From the NCBI RefSeq assembly GCF_020520425.1, contig NC_079491.1, forward strand, positions 39,732,027 to 39,796,026: a DNA stretch of 64,000 bases. Direction: 5' to 3'. Origin of the DNA: Spinacia oleracea (lineage: Eukaryota > Streptophyta > Magnoliopsida > Caryophyllales > Amaranthaceae). Position numbers and translations under genes: made by a program. The notes beneath the pieces are model-generated. The model made no database searches. It saw nothing but the letters and a program-made list of their open reading frames with translations, and was not told the DNA's origin. This document shows positions 1-11,857 of this stretch, one piece after another. Within the stretch, counting starts at the first letter, position 1, and every line of letters begins with the position of its first letter.

Positions 1-1935
1 TTCCTCTACTCCACGCAACCACCGCCACAATCTCCACCCCTTTCCTTCGACCAAATCGGCCCGCAGTGCCGCACTCCCCTGCCTCTATCATTCTTTGCCT
101 CTGCCGCGCCACCCAGCCACAAAGACACCACACTCCGGCCACCTAACCTCGTCTTAGAACCATCTCCGCCCCAAACAACCCAGCGAACGGCCGCTGCGCC
201 GCCCAGACTCGACCGGAAACCACCCCTCTGCTTTCCCCTGTTCGCGCGACCATTCCCCCCCTTCCTTGCCGTTTCGCCGTCGCGAAACCACACCACCACC
301 ACCGTCTCTCCGGCGCTTCCCTGCTGCGCCGCCTCCCATACCGCCGCCCACCATCTCCTCTCTCCTTCCTCTTCGTGCTTCCCTCCTCCTTCGTGCCCTC
401 CCCCTCCCCTGCTCTCGTGCCTCCCTTTCCAGAAAAAGAAAACAAGTTCCATTTAGGAACTTTGTTTCTTTTATTTCTCTAAGCCAAGCCCAAATCACTT
501 AGCCCAGTTTTCCCAATGTAAGTTTGATATCTTGGTCCATTTACTAATCTTAATGTTTTATGTAAATGATTACTTAAAATAATATTGATTTTTAATTATG
601 ATTTAAGATATATATATATATATATATATTTTGACAAAATCTGATTTAAATAATGTTTTCGTTAATTTATGAAATTCAAGTAATATATTTCCTGAAAACC
701 GATTTATGAAATTATATTTTTATTAAATTTGTTATTTATAACTTCACTACTTATAAAATTTATTATTAATAAAATGTCGATTTTAATTTATTTTTCGTTT
801 TAGTACTAATTCAATAATTTAATATTTTGAAAGAATCGAACTCGGAACTCAGGAAGAACGGTCCATCGAACAGGGAATATAAACTACGGTTGAGGTAACA
901 TCTATTGCTAACACCCACGATCCCCTTATGAAATGTGTTTTATGAGATTATGAAATGTGTTTATAATGATATGCTTTTATTGGATTGTGGGATATGAAAT
1001 GTATTTATAATGTGTGTTTTATGCATGATGATATTCAAAGGCGTTTATGAATGATTTTATGAAGAATGATGTTTATGAGTTATGAATAATATACGAAACA
1101 TGATAAATAAAAGTGGAACAGGTTCTGGCAGTTAGTGGGGTTACTATTTCTAGGTCGTGCACGTACCGCCGTACCGCGGGACACCCAATAAGGGAGAGTG
1201 CTCCTTGAGGGTTACCGCAAGCTAAAAGAGAAACTATTTAGGTACGGGCGTATGTCCAACAAGGGAGAATGCTCCTTGAGGACTATCGCAAGGTGGGAGA
1301 CGTCCCGCAAGGCTAACTTGTCAGTTACCAAGTAAAATGAAGGTTTTATGAAAGATAATGGGAACTATTAAAGTTTCAAGTTATAAATGATGTTTTATTA
1401 TAATGCATTTATGAAAGTGTTTTACTATGTTCTATTCTCCCTGATTGCAAAGTAAATAAAATGAATTGAAATGAGTTTACGCTGTTAGGGTAGTATGTTA
1501 CTGGGCCTCGGCTCACGATGTTGCTTTTGTTTTAGGTACGAAGAAGATCAGGGGATGCCTTAGAGTGAGGATGCAACCATCAAATTCACGATCGATGCTT
1601 AATAAAGATAATCATGTATCACTAGTAATAATGGATGAACAAATTAAACTCTAAGTCAAATTTCAATTATTGAGTTGGATTTTAATATTTATATTTAATC
1701 AATGTTAGGAATATTTATTAAATTTCATTTAGATTTCGATGTAAATATTAAAGAAATAATCGAAGTGAAGTATAATTACTGTTACTCATCAGTAGTCAGT
1801 AAATGTAAAAAGGTTATGTCGCCTTGTATTTCCCACGAGGGAAATACGGCATGTGACGCTCCGACTAAATTAGGGTTTCCGCTGCTAATTAAAGATAATT
1901 AACCTAATTAATGGTGTTTAGAAGTCGGGGTGTTA
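1..1935 (-). mobile_element. Partial long LTR (Ty3/gypsy-type), 5' end at 1935
   Basis: Read on the minus strand the segment begins TGTAACACCCCGAC and shortly afterwards has GCAGCGGAAA. The 2.88-kb LTR at 54907-57786 begins with the same two blocks, so this is a relative in the opposite orientation. It continues past the left edge. The far part (about 60-450) is a C-rich block that gives long spurious reading frames in several frames. Long LTRs beginning TGTAACACCCC are known from plant Ty3/gypsy chromoviruses; the assignment to that lineage is inference. Whether it is a solo LTR or one end of a full element cannot be told here. Confidence 0.6.
608..629. repeat. (AT)n microsatellite
   Basis: An uninterrupted run of about eleven AT dinucleotides inside the partial LTR. 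Confidence 0.9.
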
Positions 1936-2198
1936 CAGAAAATATTTAATTTTATTTCATAAAAAATATTGAAATAAAAATTAAGAAGAAATAGGTGTTG
2001 TCTTTTACTAATGAGCGACACCAAAACTTTTAGAGTCCCATTTTATAACACAGGCGACACACTTGTCTCTTTGGAATTTTTGCTAGCAACTTTACGTGTC
2101 GCCTGCTTTGTAAAATAGGATTCTAAATGTTTTGGTGTCGCACATTAATTTGAGGCGACCCTAAAAGGGCGACTTATAAAGGTGTTTTTGTAGTAGTG
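1936..2198. mobile_element. CACTA (En/Spm-like) element end
   Basis: Its right end (2181-2198) reads on the minus strand CACTACTACAAAAACACC, the classic CACTA terminal inverted repeat. Just inside are two 46-bp arms (2015-2060 and 2096-2141) that are near-perfect inverted copies containing GGTGTCGC, as in subterminal repeats of this superfamily. The other end is not seen: the partial LTR abuts the segment at 1935 and probably inserted into it. No transposase is visible. Confidence 0.6.
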
Positions 2199-2964
2199 TA
2201 TATGTATTCTTTAAAACTTTATTATAAATTTATCAAAATCTAATCGGTTACCTGTGAACGCTAATAATTTTAACGTCTGATTATAGCTAACCAATGCTAC
2301 CTCTATCCCTAATCGTTACCGAAATCGTTACCCTGCCACGTTTTAGAAATTGCTTCTTAAATAGGTCAAAATGCTACTCGTTACCTCAAACACTACCACC
2401 GAACACACCCTATATGCAGAAGGGTGATGATAAATGTCGCAAGTTCCGACAATTAAAATGTGTCAAATCCTATGTCACTCTTTTAGTGGTACGACAACGT
2501 TATCACATAGGTCACGACTCAAATTTTATTTTTACTATTAACATCAAATTTTTAATATAAAAATTATTTAAATAAGGTAGTTTAAAAAAAAGGAAACAAT
2601 TGATATATTACAGTTATATAAATACATAATTTCTTTTATCTTGCAAACTAAAAATTAAAAAATAACAATTGTAATTTAATAATATATTTTTATGTAAATA
2701 AAAAGAAATAGTCACAAAACAAATAATTTGTCATAAATTACGACGTTTATCATTTGTTAGCTAGAATATATGAGAACAGGAGTATGGTTTATTTTGAATG
2801 GTACCCATCTCATGTTTGAATGAGAAAAAGTATATGGCACAATGACCAATTGCATCATCAAAAACTTTTTGAAGATGTTATTGGATGGTTATATATAAAT
2901 CTTATCATTGGCTATTCACTTATTTGATGGATTGACTTTCTAATTAGTGAACAAAGTTTCACTT
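2199..2964. other. AT-rich non-coding stretch
   Basis: Short frames only, no domain or splice pattern that I can support. The section 2425-2530 contains short GTC/GAC inverted blocks that could be another degraded DNA-transposon end, but no terminal repeat could be defined. Confidence 0.5.
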
Positions 2965-3393
2965 TGTTTGGGAATGCAAACGGGTCATGACATATTCATA
3001 TATGGGTCCTACATGATAGGTCCGTATAGACATTAACGTGAAATCAAATACGGATACTAGGGATGACCCACGGAGGACAGCCCGCAAGGGTCGATCGGCG
3101 CGTGATCCTTGAGATCATTCCAGTTGTACTCCGCCGAACAGATGAACTCTTAGACCTAATATAAGTCAGTTGGATGAAGACTTTTGTTACCCAAGTAACC
3201 CAATTAGGGTTCCTGTGTTATAAATAAGGCATATACGCATGGCAAAAGGCACACAATCAATTAATCCAGCCTAATTCTCTCTCTAGCCCTAAACCACTGT
3301 CTGACTCCGACATAGGAAGAAGAATCTTGAGGACCTCGTCATCTCAATCGTATGAATCATTAGTCAAGGATCACATGTACTCATATCGAAACA
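2965..3393 (+). mobile_element. 5' LTR of a Tat-type Ty3/gypsy element
   Basis: Bounded by TGTTTGGG and CGAAACA (TG...CA). It contains a TATA box TATAAATA near 3219 and is followed two bases later by a primer-binding site. At 429 bp it is short for a plant gypsy LTR. The element is old: its gag is broken and no 3' LTR is present in the window. Confidence 0.6.
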
Positions 3394-3396
3394 ATT

Positions 3397-3414
3397 TGGC
3401 GCCATCTGTGGGGA
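3397..3414 (+). other. Primer-binding site (TGGCGCCATCTGTGGGGA)
   Basis: TGGCGCC followed by a TCTGTGGGGA block is the form found in Tat/Ogre-lineage Ty3/gypsy elements. It lies directly after the LTR 3' end, which fixes the plus orientation of the element. Confidence 0.65.
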
Positions 3415-3439
3415 TTCAAACAAGAAGCCAACAAGAATC

Positions 3440-4693
3440 CATGTCTGACGGAGATTAAGAAGGGCGCATTCGTACCTACTCTACGGGTCTGAGGAGAACA
3501 GCTGCCACAAGGATCAATTCATGGTTGACGCGGAACCCATAGGTCTTGATATGACCAACAAGGTATATGATCATCAACCAAGGGTGGAAACTCCTGTTGT
3601 GGCCAAACTGATTGCTGAAAACCTTCCTAGATCCTAGAATGCTGCACCAATCACGTTGGAACAAGTGGCCAGCTGCATGAACTAAATGGAAAATTTGCTC
3701 GAGGCCTTCTCTCAGGCCGCAACCCCTCAACTAAACCAACCAAGGGCTGAACCTTCCCTCCAGGAGAATAGGGTAGAGCCCCCGAGGGAAACCTTAAGCA
3801 GGCGCAAGACGGAGAGACAAGATCTCACCGCAGAAGTAACGTTTGGAGAAGAGAGGACCCCCCAAGCCAAGCTAGGAGACGTTCTCCCCTTAGAGAATCT
3901 GTCCGGACCCCCAGAAGTTGGGAACGTCTAAGAACAGATCGGGAGGAGGGAGAGTGGAATAGCAAGAACGCTAAGGAAAAACACCCCTCGTGGTTCATAG
4001 CCGAGCCAGATGAATCATTTGGATCCTCTCACTCTGAATATGCTCCCATGTGACGAAGAAGGACACGGACCCACCTAAGAGGATTGAGAGTGTGCAACCC
4101 CGCCTATGATTAGAGGTGGTGCGCCCACCACCAAGATCCCTGGAGAACGATCCACCATCAGACCTCGGTCATGTAGGTCATAACCGCAAAGCAAAAGGGA
4201 TCGCTCGCACACTCGATCATTAATGGGCCGTTCACCTCCAAAAAGAGAAAGGTCTAGGTACGATCCGAAGGACACGCCAACCGACAATGTCCAAGCGAGA
4301 TCATGATCCCAAAACATTCCCTCTTCACTCCGGAGACCCTTGAGGAACCTCTCCCAATGATGAAACTCCTTATCCACATCAAATATGATGGCTCCACAGA
4401 CTTGGATGATCACATAGCTGCGTACGAGGGACATTGGCGGTGTGGTGCAAGTGCTTCCCAGCCACACTAAGCGGTTTGGCCCAAACATGGTTCAAGATTT
4501 TAAAGGTCGGGTTTATCGCAATTTCAGACAGTTGTCTAAGAAATACTGTGAGCACTTCGTCAGCAATAAGCGTTGGAAGAAGACGTCGACTGAACTATGG
4601 AGTGTAAAGCAGCGATGGGACGAAAGCCTAAGGGACTACCTTGGACTATTCAACCAGGAAGTTGTACTGATACCCGATATGAAGTCGGACGTC
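3440..4693 (+). pseudogene. Broken Tat-type gag
   Basis: Pieces of a retrotransposon gag are readable in changing frames. At 4380-4440 the translation gives KYDGSTDLDDHIAAYEGHW. At 4500-4690 it gives FRQLSKKYCEHF, then WSVKQRWDESLRDYLGLFN, the usual order in the Retrotrans_gag family (capsid). Several frameshifts separate the parts. The reading ends at the ACGTC target site where the gag-only element inserted, and no convincing continuation is seen after 10862, so protease and polymerase have been lost. Confidence 0.6.
4689..4693. repeat. Left target-site duplication ACGTC
   Basis: ACGTC directly before the LTR start at 4694 is repeated at 10862-10866 directly after the other LTR. A 5-bp duplication is standard for LTR retrotransposons and proves the element boundaries. 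Confidence 0.9.
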
Positions 4694-6200
4694 TGACAGG
4701 CTAAATCGCACTCCTATCAAAGATAAACCTAACGTTCACCAACTAAAAATATAGCAAGGGAAGCAAGGATCGTATCCACAGGGAAACAATGTTCTTTCTA
4801 CTATTAATCGGCAATTCTAGACTATTGGGAAACAAGAATATAGGTTGATTTGTATAATGAAACTAGGATGATAATAAAATAGGGAAAAATCAGATATTAA
4901 AAGGTCTAGGGCACAGGTTCACCGATGAACAACATTCCAGGATGACAACAATCGATAATAATCAATAAAACAGTTAATTAGACTAGCATGCTCTCTCGAA
5001 TCGATACTAATCATAGACTTAGAATTAACGGGCTCTCGCTACGTATTAATCCCAATTCTACCTATTGAAACAAGCCTAAACATCAAATTGCATCTCTCGA
5101 ATCTTAATTTGATATTGCGAAACTAATACAATCAAACCTGCGCAAATCTAATTGCAAAGTAGATAAGGGCAATCAATAGGAATTAACAGCTAAACCAACA
5201 ATCAACAACAATTAATCATCCTTTCACATTCGTTCATGGATTCCCAAAACCCTAGAAAATCAACTACTCACACATATTAACAATAAGCAAAGCAATTGGC
5301 ATGATTGAAAACATAATTAAAGCTTAAACAAAGAATTGAAATAAGGAATAATACCTAATTGAAGAACAATGGCAAATGAAAGCTTCGATTTTTGATTGAA
5401 AATAAACTAAGTGTTTAGAACAAATTAGAGAGAGAAAATTAAGCTTAGAGAAATAAAACTAAGTGTTTTAACACTAGGATATGAGATAATGAAGTAATAG
5501 GGCTTAGTATTTATAGTTTTCCCAAAATAACAAAAGAAAACCGGAAAATAAACCGCGCAGAAACCCGGCCAGGTTGTCGTCGCCCGGTCGGGCGGCCTTC
5601 CGCCCGACGGGCGGTCATCTCGAAATCCGCCCGTCGGGCGCAGGTCTGCCCGCCGGGCGGAGGGAGACATTCTGGAAATCATCGGCACGCGCCCGGTCGT
5701 GCAGCTCCCGCCCGTCGGGCAGAAGTTCGCCCGTCGGGCAGCCATTCGCCCGCCGGGCGCGCGTACAAACTGCACGATCCTGTATCTTTAAAACTCCATA
5801 TCTCCTTCGTTATTCGTCGGAATTAGGCGAGTGACCACTAGTTGGAAAGCTATTGAAGTCTAGAATCCAACCCAATTGGAATCACTTCATTTGGAGTTGT
5901 AGAACGTAAGTTATGATCAAAAGAGTAGACGAGTGTCGGTTTTCTACTTCTTTCACTATCCGCTTTGCTCGCAAACTCTTCCAACTCAATGTGTGTGCTC
6001 TCGAAAGTACATAATCTCTTGTATTGATTAAAATGAGTAGGAAATGCACAAAAATATGCTAATTCCTACAATGATGAGCCTGAAACTACAAACACACTAC
6101 AAGGAGCACATTAGTAATAAAAATCGCTCCGAAGAGCTCATTTAAGATAAAAAAGTACTAAGGGACGGGGGTAAAAATACTATAAAATATGAACATATCA
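4694..6200 (-). repeat. LTR (transcriptional 3' LTR) of the gag-only element
   Basis: It pairs with 9355-10861. It ends at ATATCA beside the polypurine tract. It carries the same GC palindrome array (5580-5763) and the same minus-strand TATA box (CTATAAATAC, 5507-5516). Confidence 0.92.
5580..5763. repeat. Array of GC palindromes in LTR U3
   Basis: About eight near-copies of CGCCCG-NN-CGGGCG (for example CCGCCCGACGGGCGG and CGCCCGCCGGGCGC) lie within 190 bp, with a second copy at 10240-10425. The array lies about 65 bp upstream of the minus-strand TATA box. It is CpG-dense and gives spurious open frames on both strands. Confidence 0.8.
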
Positions 6201-6202
6201 AA

Positions 6203-6215
6203 CTCCCCCAAGCTA
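6203..6215 (-). other. Polypurine tract of the gag-only element
   Basis: On the minus strand the sequence TAGCTTGGGGGAG lies immediately before the LTR, the position expected for the plus-strand primer. The identical 13-mer recurs at 7133-7145 and 7648-7660. Confidence 0.7.
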
Positions 6216-7889
6216 GATCTTTGCTTGTCCCTAAGCAAAGAAATCATCGATGAATACATAAATTAACTTCACCCCAAACACATCTTAAAACAATGGATAC
6301 GATTCAAGGTAAAATCCAACAAGCATGCATCAATGTCAACCAATCAAATCCATCCAACCGCTAATTCACCTTAACAATCGTCACGCAAAGCGAACCACAA
6401 ATGCACAATGGAATTCAAGACTAGTGCTCACACACTCGTCATTCATTTATGTGGCGGATAAAAGATGTACCCGTTCGCTCTCCTCCCAACATATAAGTGA
6501 ACAATGCCCTTCCAAACTCACAACACTCGTGTGTCTAGAAAAACATACACTCAACCTAATAGTCGACTCAGAATGTGTCATGTCATAACTTGCATTGATA
6601 AACAACTAATTTCACATAAGTACGACTCTATGCACAAAGGTCGGAAGGTCTTCAAAGCTTGTAATGTTAGGCTTAGGTAAAGGTGCGATAGATTTGGATA
6701 AAATGTGAGCTTAAAGCCTTGGCTTTGGGGAGCATGAATCCTAAATACAACCACGATCAAATAAAATAATGACCACAACTCTCCCCGCTCAACACATGAT
6801 GAAACAACGAACACCAACACCATACTTTCTTGCCTTTTTCACAATTAAAAAAAAACAATCACTCATAAGGATACGAAATTGCAAAACTTGATTGAAACAA
6901 CACTTTGAACCTTTTCTGAGAGTAATAGATTTTTTTCTCTTTTTTTTTTTCAAACTCTCTCCTTTTTTTTTCTTTTCTTTTAGAAACCTTCACATTTGTT
7001 TTGTTCTTTCATCTTTTTTTTTATTTTCAACTTATTTTCAACAACAAACACGATAAGACGAACTCCTTTTTCAACAATCAATTTGTGCTCAAAATGTAGC
7101 ACACTACAACTCCCTCACCTCACTACTATTAGCTCCCCCAAGCTAGGCTTGGGAACAGTAACCAATGGGGTTTTCACAGGCTTGTAATGTGGCTAGTCAC
7201 CGAATAAAAGGGCACAAGCAACAACATGGGAAGAAAAAGAGGGAACAAATGTATCTAAATTCATCTGAAGGCTACCTAAACAGAAAAATGCCTTCGTCCT
7301 TCACAATGTGCATGTATGTGAGTCATAAAACGCTACTAACAGTCGCAAATCAATACTCAAAATCAATGACACACCAGGAAGCTATCACACATCCTAACCA
7401 AATCAACTAGCCAAGCACCAAGTCCACAAATAGTTAGTCAGTGTTGACTCATGTCAAGGCATCAAAGTAATCGAATCTCAAATCATGGTTAACAAATCAA
7501 CAATGCTCGTCATCAAAAACCAAGAATCAAAACAGTGTTCAATCAAGGGGCACAGGGAAGCATGGTTTTGTATTCATCGGAACGTATTTTTGTTTTTTTG
7601 TTTTTTTTCAAAAGCGATAAACTACTCTAGAAAGCAATAACACATACCTCCCCCAAGCTAAACTCAGCAATGTCCTCAGTGCTTGAAGGAGTGGAGATCG
7701 AGGGTCGCAATCTTCATTGAACCCCTCCGGCTCCAACTCTTATGTGCCTCCCTCAAAGCGATTGATTAATAAATAACCAACCAACGAGCGCAGAAGCTTG
7801 TCATGCGCACTCGCACATCTTTCGTGCAATAAGACATGCACGATAATCAACAACAACATTTGCATAAAGTCCGAATGAGCTCTATGCCA
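6216..7889 (-). other. Non-coding interior of the gag-only element
   Basis: No supportable protein frame. Contains T-rich tracts (6930-7020) and two further copies of the polypurine-like 13-mer. It probably represents the 3' untranslated interior downstream of gag. Confidence 0.6.
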
Positions 7890-9182
7890 TTAAGGAGTAG
7901 GATGCCTAAAGGAAGAAGAACAAAAAGAAAAAACAATAATAAAAGAAGAATAATAAAATGAAGGAAAAGGGAAAGTAGGTATACTCTCCTTATGGAAGTT
8001 GTTTTCGCGGACTATTGATTTTTCAACCTCAATGATCAATGAAATAGCTCTCTCTGTGTTTTGAAATTCATGGTGGACAGGCTCTTCACCATATAGAGCT
8101 CTCTGCAAAGCATCCACCTCTTCTTTGTAAGTATTGTAAGTACCTGCAAAAGATTCACAAAGAGGAACTGACTCTATTGGGTCATTGGGCTTTTGATTTT
8201 CGTGGGGAGGAGGAAGATCCTCAAGCAAAGGTTTTATGAGGAAAGAGAAGGGGAGTGAGACGGTATAAACGGGGCTAAGAATAACCCTTCTTGGACTTGG
8301 AATATGAGGGGTAGGGGTTGACACAACAACAAGGGTTTTATCAACTTCAACTTCCTCATGGACTTGCTCTATGACATATGGCTTTTCAGTTTCAACAAAT
8401 CCTTCATCCATTGATCCAACAGTCAAATCATCATCCTCCCACTCATCCTCAGCCTCTGTTATAAGCTCCTCCCGCTCTTGGTTGCCTATGGGTTCACTCA
8501 GTTGACCCCCATCCCCAACACAACTCGAATCATTATTTTCAATAATTTCTTGAACTTTTCTAAATCTCTCAAGAGTAGCCTTACTAGCTTTAATAATCTC
8601 ATTAGTAGCCTCTTGAGATCTAGTACACTGAATCTCAATCTCAGAGTTTAATCTTCTTAATTCCTCTAAGAAGCTATCTCTGCTTTCTGATTCGGGTTGA
8701 ACAGGATTGAGCAAGGGTTCACAATAATACACGGGAGAAGCAACAGTGGAATCATGAGGCAAAACATTGATATCCATGCAAGGGTTAGATAAGTCGTTAG
8801 AATATACATGATTATCATAAACATTAGAATGCACCTCATTATAACAAGCATTCAAGGGAGAGGGGGTAGAAACATGTATATTATGCTCATAATTTGGATT
8901 AGCACATGTCACATGAATCGCCATTTCACTCTCATACAAATCCCTTGCAAACCACATATAGTAATCCCACATATCATCCAAAGACAAGGCTCGAAAATCA
9001 CCATTAAATCTACTTTCTATCACATTCCTTGTATACTCATTTAAACCACCATAAGCAAAACCACAAGAATCCCAAAGATTAAAATTGTGGTAACCAATAA
9101 AATCATTTAGTCTATCGAAATACACCCAAAAATGCTCATTTACAAATTGAGGGAAAGAATAATAATCCATTTTTTTTTTCAA
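7890..9182 (-). CDS. Gag-like protein of non-autonomous LTR element
   Basis: An uninterrupted 430-codon frame. The N-terminal ~90 residues (for example FVNEHFWVYFDRLNDFIGY, then LNEYTRNVIESRFNGDF) match a pattern I recognise from plant retrotransposon gag proteins, where a GLN..TRN..ES..NGDF block is typical. Residues ~160-260 include a charged, probably coiled-coil stretch, followed by acidic and proline-rich low-complexity sequence. No CCHC zinc knuckle, protease motif or polymerase follows. The first two codons overlap an A-rich run, and initiation may be at the second Met (MDYYSFPQF). The protein would be expected to form particles that use another element's enzymes; that role is inference. 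Confidence 0.6.
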   Translation of the reverse strand: MKKKMDYYSFPQFVNEHFWVYFDRLNDFIGYHNFNLWDSCGFAYGGLNEYTRNVIESRFNGDFRALSLDDMWDYYMWFARDLYESEMAIHVTCANPNYEHNIHVSTPSPLNACYNEVHSNVYDNHVYSNDLSNPCMDINVLPHDSTVASPVYYCEPLLNPVQPESESRDSFLEELRRLNSEIEIQCTRSQEATNEIIKASKATLERFRKVQEIIENNDSSCVGDGGQLSEPIGNQEREELITEAEDEWEDDDLTVGSMDEGFVETEKPYVIEQVHEEVEVDKTLVVVSTPTPHIPSPRRVILSPVYTVSLPFSFLIKPLLEDLPPPHENQKPNDPIESVPLCESFAGTYNTYKEEVDALQRALYGEEPVHHEFQNTERAISLIIEVEKSIVRENNFHKESIPTFPFPSFYYSSFIIVFSFCSSSFRHPTP

Positions 9183-9330
9183 AAAAATAAAAAAGTAAAA
9201 AAAAATTAAAAAAAATTAAAAAAAAAAATTAAAGAAAATAAAATATATACATGGTCTCAAAGAGCTGGAAGTTCTCTGAGACTCGAGAAAATAATCTAGA
9301 TCATAAAATAATAGCAGAAAATTAAACCGT

Positions 9331-9349
9331 TTCCCCGGCAACGGCGCCA
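9331..9349 (-). other. Primer-binding site of the gag-only element
   Basis: The minus strand reads TGGCGCCGTTGCCGGGGAA, the form found in Athila-like Ty3/gypsy elements (tRNA-Asp type), a few bases from the LTR at 9355. Confidence 0.85.
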
Positions 9350-9354
9350 AAATT

Positions 9355-10861
9355 TGACAGGCTAAATCGCACTCCTATCAAAGATAAACCTAACGTTCAC
9401 CAACTAAAAATATAGCAAGGGAAGCAAGGATCGTATCCACAGGGAAACAATGTTCTTTCTACTATTAATCGGCAATTCTAGACTATTGGGAAACAAGAAT
9501 ATAGGTTGATTTGTATAATGAAACTAGGATGATAATAAAATAGGGAAAAATCAGATATTAAAAGGTCTAGGGCACAGGTTCACCGATGAACAACATTCCA
9601 GGATGACAACAATCGATAATAATCAATAAAACAGTTAATTAGACTAGCATGCTCTCTCGAATCGATACTAATCATAGACTTAGAATTAACGGGCTCTCGC
9701 TACGTATTAATCCCAATTCTACCTATTGAAACAAGCCTAAACATCAAATTGCATCTCTCGAATCTCAATTTGATATTGCGAAACTAATACAATCAAACCT
9801 GCGCAAATCTAATTGCAAAGTAGATAAGGGAAATCAATAGGAATTAACAGCTAAACCAACAATCAACAACAATTAATCATCCTTTCACATTCGTTCATGG
9901 ATTCCCAAAACCCTAGAAAATCAACTACTCACACATATTAACAATAAGCAAAGCAATTGGCATGATTGAAAATATAATTAAAGCTTAAACAAAGAATTGA
10001 AATAAGGAATAATACCTAATTGAAGAACAATGGCAAATGAAAGCTTCGATTTTTGATTGAAAATAAACTAAGTGTTTAGAACAAATTAGAGAGAGAAAAT
10101 TAAGCTTAGAGAAATAAAACTAAGTGTTTTAACACTAGGATATGAGATAATGAAGTAATAGGGCTTAGTATTTATAGTTTGCCCAAAATAACAAAAGAAA
10201 ACCGGAAAATAAAACGCGCAGAAACCCGGCCAGGTTGTCTTCGCCCGGTCGGGCGGCCTTCCGCCCGACGGGCGGTCATCTCGAAATCCGCCCGTCGGGC
10301 GCAGGTCTGCCCGCCGGGCGGAGGGAGACATTCTGGAAATCATCGGCACGCGCCCGGTCGTGCAGCTCCCGCCCGTCGGGCAGAAGTTCGCCCGTCGGGC
10401 AGCCATTCGCCCGCCGGGCGCGCGTACAAACTGCACGATCCTGTATCTTTAAAACTCCATATCTCCTTCGTTATTCGTCGGAATTAGGCGAGTGACCACT
10501 CGTTGGAAAGCTATTGAAGTCTAGAATCCAACCCAATTGGAATCACTTCATTTGGAGTTGTAGAACGTAAGTTATGATCAAAAGAGTAGACGAGTGTCGG
10601 TTTTCTACTTCTTTCACTATCCGCTTTGCTCGCAAACTCTTCCAACTCAATGTGTGTGCTCTCGAAAGTACATAATCTCTTGTATTGATTAAAATGAGTA
10701 GGAAATGCACAAAAATATGCTAATTCCTACAATGATGAGCCTGAAACTACAAACACACTACAAGGAGCACATTAGTACTAAAAATCGCTCCGAATAGCTC
10801 ATTTAAGATAAAAAAGTACTAAGGGACGGGGGTAAAAACACTATAAAATATGAACATATCA
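9355..10861 (-). repeat. LTR (transcriptional 5' LTR) of the gag-only element
   Basis: Same length as its partner. The promoter TATA box (minus, CTATAAATAC) is at 10168-10177, with the GC palindrome array just upstream at 10240-10425. It is followed at 10862 by the second ACGTC. Confidence 0.92.
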
Positions 10862-10866
10862 ACGTC

Positions 10867-11850
10867 GCAAATACTGGTTTAGGTTGAGTCGGATAAATAC
10901 TGGTTTAGGTTGAAAATAAGCTGGCGTATTTTATGTCTGGTAAATACGGTAGATTCAGGTTGACTTAGGGTTAAAATACGGGTCTGTGACGCCTTTTTAT
11001 AAATTTTTTTCTAATTTTCATAATAAATGAGTATTTTTTGTTTATTTAACTATTGTTTTATTTTTATAGCATTAGATCTGGGTATTGTGGCTATGTTATT
11101 TTTAAGAACATGGAGAAGTTTGAGATCTCATATTTCTAGGAGATATCAAGCTTTTGGCTTACTATTGTACCTTCAAATTATCAATAGCAGCTACATTGTA
11201 AACATATTTATGGTTTTGAATTGTCTGTTACATGTAAATCCAATTTTAGCATATCATTTATTTTCTGGCATTTTTCATGTTTCTTGCGTTTACCATCAAT
11301 CGTAAGTTTTTGTCTTTTGTGTAACATTTATACAAAACAATTTTGTATACCTTAGGGCATAATGCACGACTCAAAAACTAGTATATGGTGGAACAACTAG
11401 TATCATGAAGTGAGACAAGATAATATATGTTAATTTTTGAACAATGTACATCTAAATTAGTTTGTTGCATGGAGAAAAGTAGGGTAAACGGACAGAAAAC
11501 TAGAGCTGGCAGTATCTGACAAAACACGACAATACGAAGAATTCAACAGGAAGAAGACGATATTCATTACACTTCAAGTTCCGGTATTTATATATACATC
11601 ACAGAAACATGTTTTGAAAAAATGTAGAAGGTAACTTTCCATAAGTTATCTTTGACAATTAATTTATGCATGATATATAGGGAACAATATTTTGTTTGTA
11701 TTAGGTTAAAGATCATTAAGTATGTGGATGATATTCTTCTATTACATGGAATGAGTATCTAAAGTTAAAGTTTCCACGAAACCAAGTTGGTTTCGGTAAG
11801 CTTTCTAGCTCTTTTTCAATATTCCAATATATGCTAGGCTGCTAGCGATA
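10867..11850. other. Non-coding stretch with a possible copia RT scrap
   Basis: A 19-bp direct repeat (AATACTGGTTTAGGTTGA with neighbours) occurs twice at 10868-10915. Around 11715-11750 the plus strand encodes KYVDDILLLHG, resembling the YVDD motif of Ty1/copia reverse transcriptase, but nothing around it supports a longer relic. No gene is recognised. Confidence 0.4.
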
Positions 11851-11857
11851 CTAATTA
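11851..11857. repeat. Possible LINE target-site duplication CTAATTA
   Basis: CTAATTA occurs just before the first LINE base and again at 15589-15595 directly after the A-rich tail. Seven bases is at the short end for LINE duplications. Confidence 0.45.

Larger units (their letters stand above)
4694..10861 (-). mobile_element. Complete gag-only (non-autonomous) LTR retrotransposon
   Basis: Two 1507-bp direct repeats (4694-6200 and 9355-10861) bounded by TG...CA flank a 3154-bp interior. The PBS (minus) is next to 9355 and the polypurine tract (minus) next to 6200, so transcription runs leftward and the transcriptional 5' LTR is 9355-10861. Only a gag-like frame (7890-9182) is present. Protease, reverse transcriptase, RNase H and integrase are absent, so mobility would need proteins from another element. 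About 10 differences separate the LTRs by eye (near 0.7 percent), indicating recent insertion. The tRNA-Asp-style PBS suggests an Athila/Tat relative as helper (inference). Confidence 0.9.

Noticed and set aside
6..502. Overlapping open frames of 78-148 codons on both strands
   Set aside because: They lie in the C-rich part of a long LTR, have low-complexity composition and no domain.
4075..4488. 137-codon minus-strand frame
   Set aside because: Antisense of the decayed gag; no recognisable protein features.
11703..11755. Copia reverse-transcriptase relic (KYVDDILLLHG)
   Set aside because: Only one short motif, with stops on both sides and no other conserved block; could be chance.
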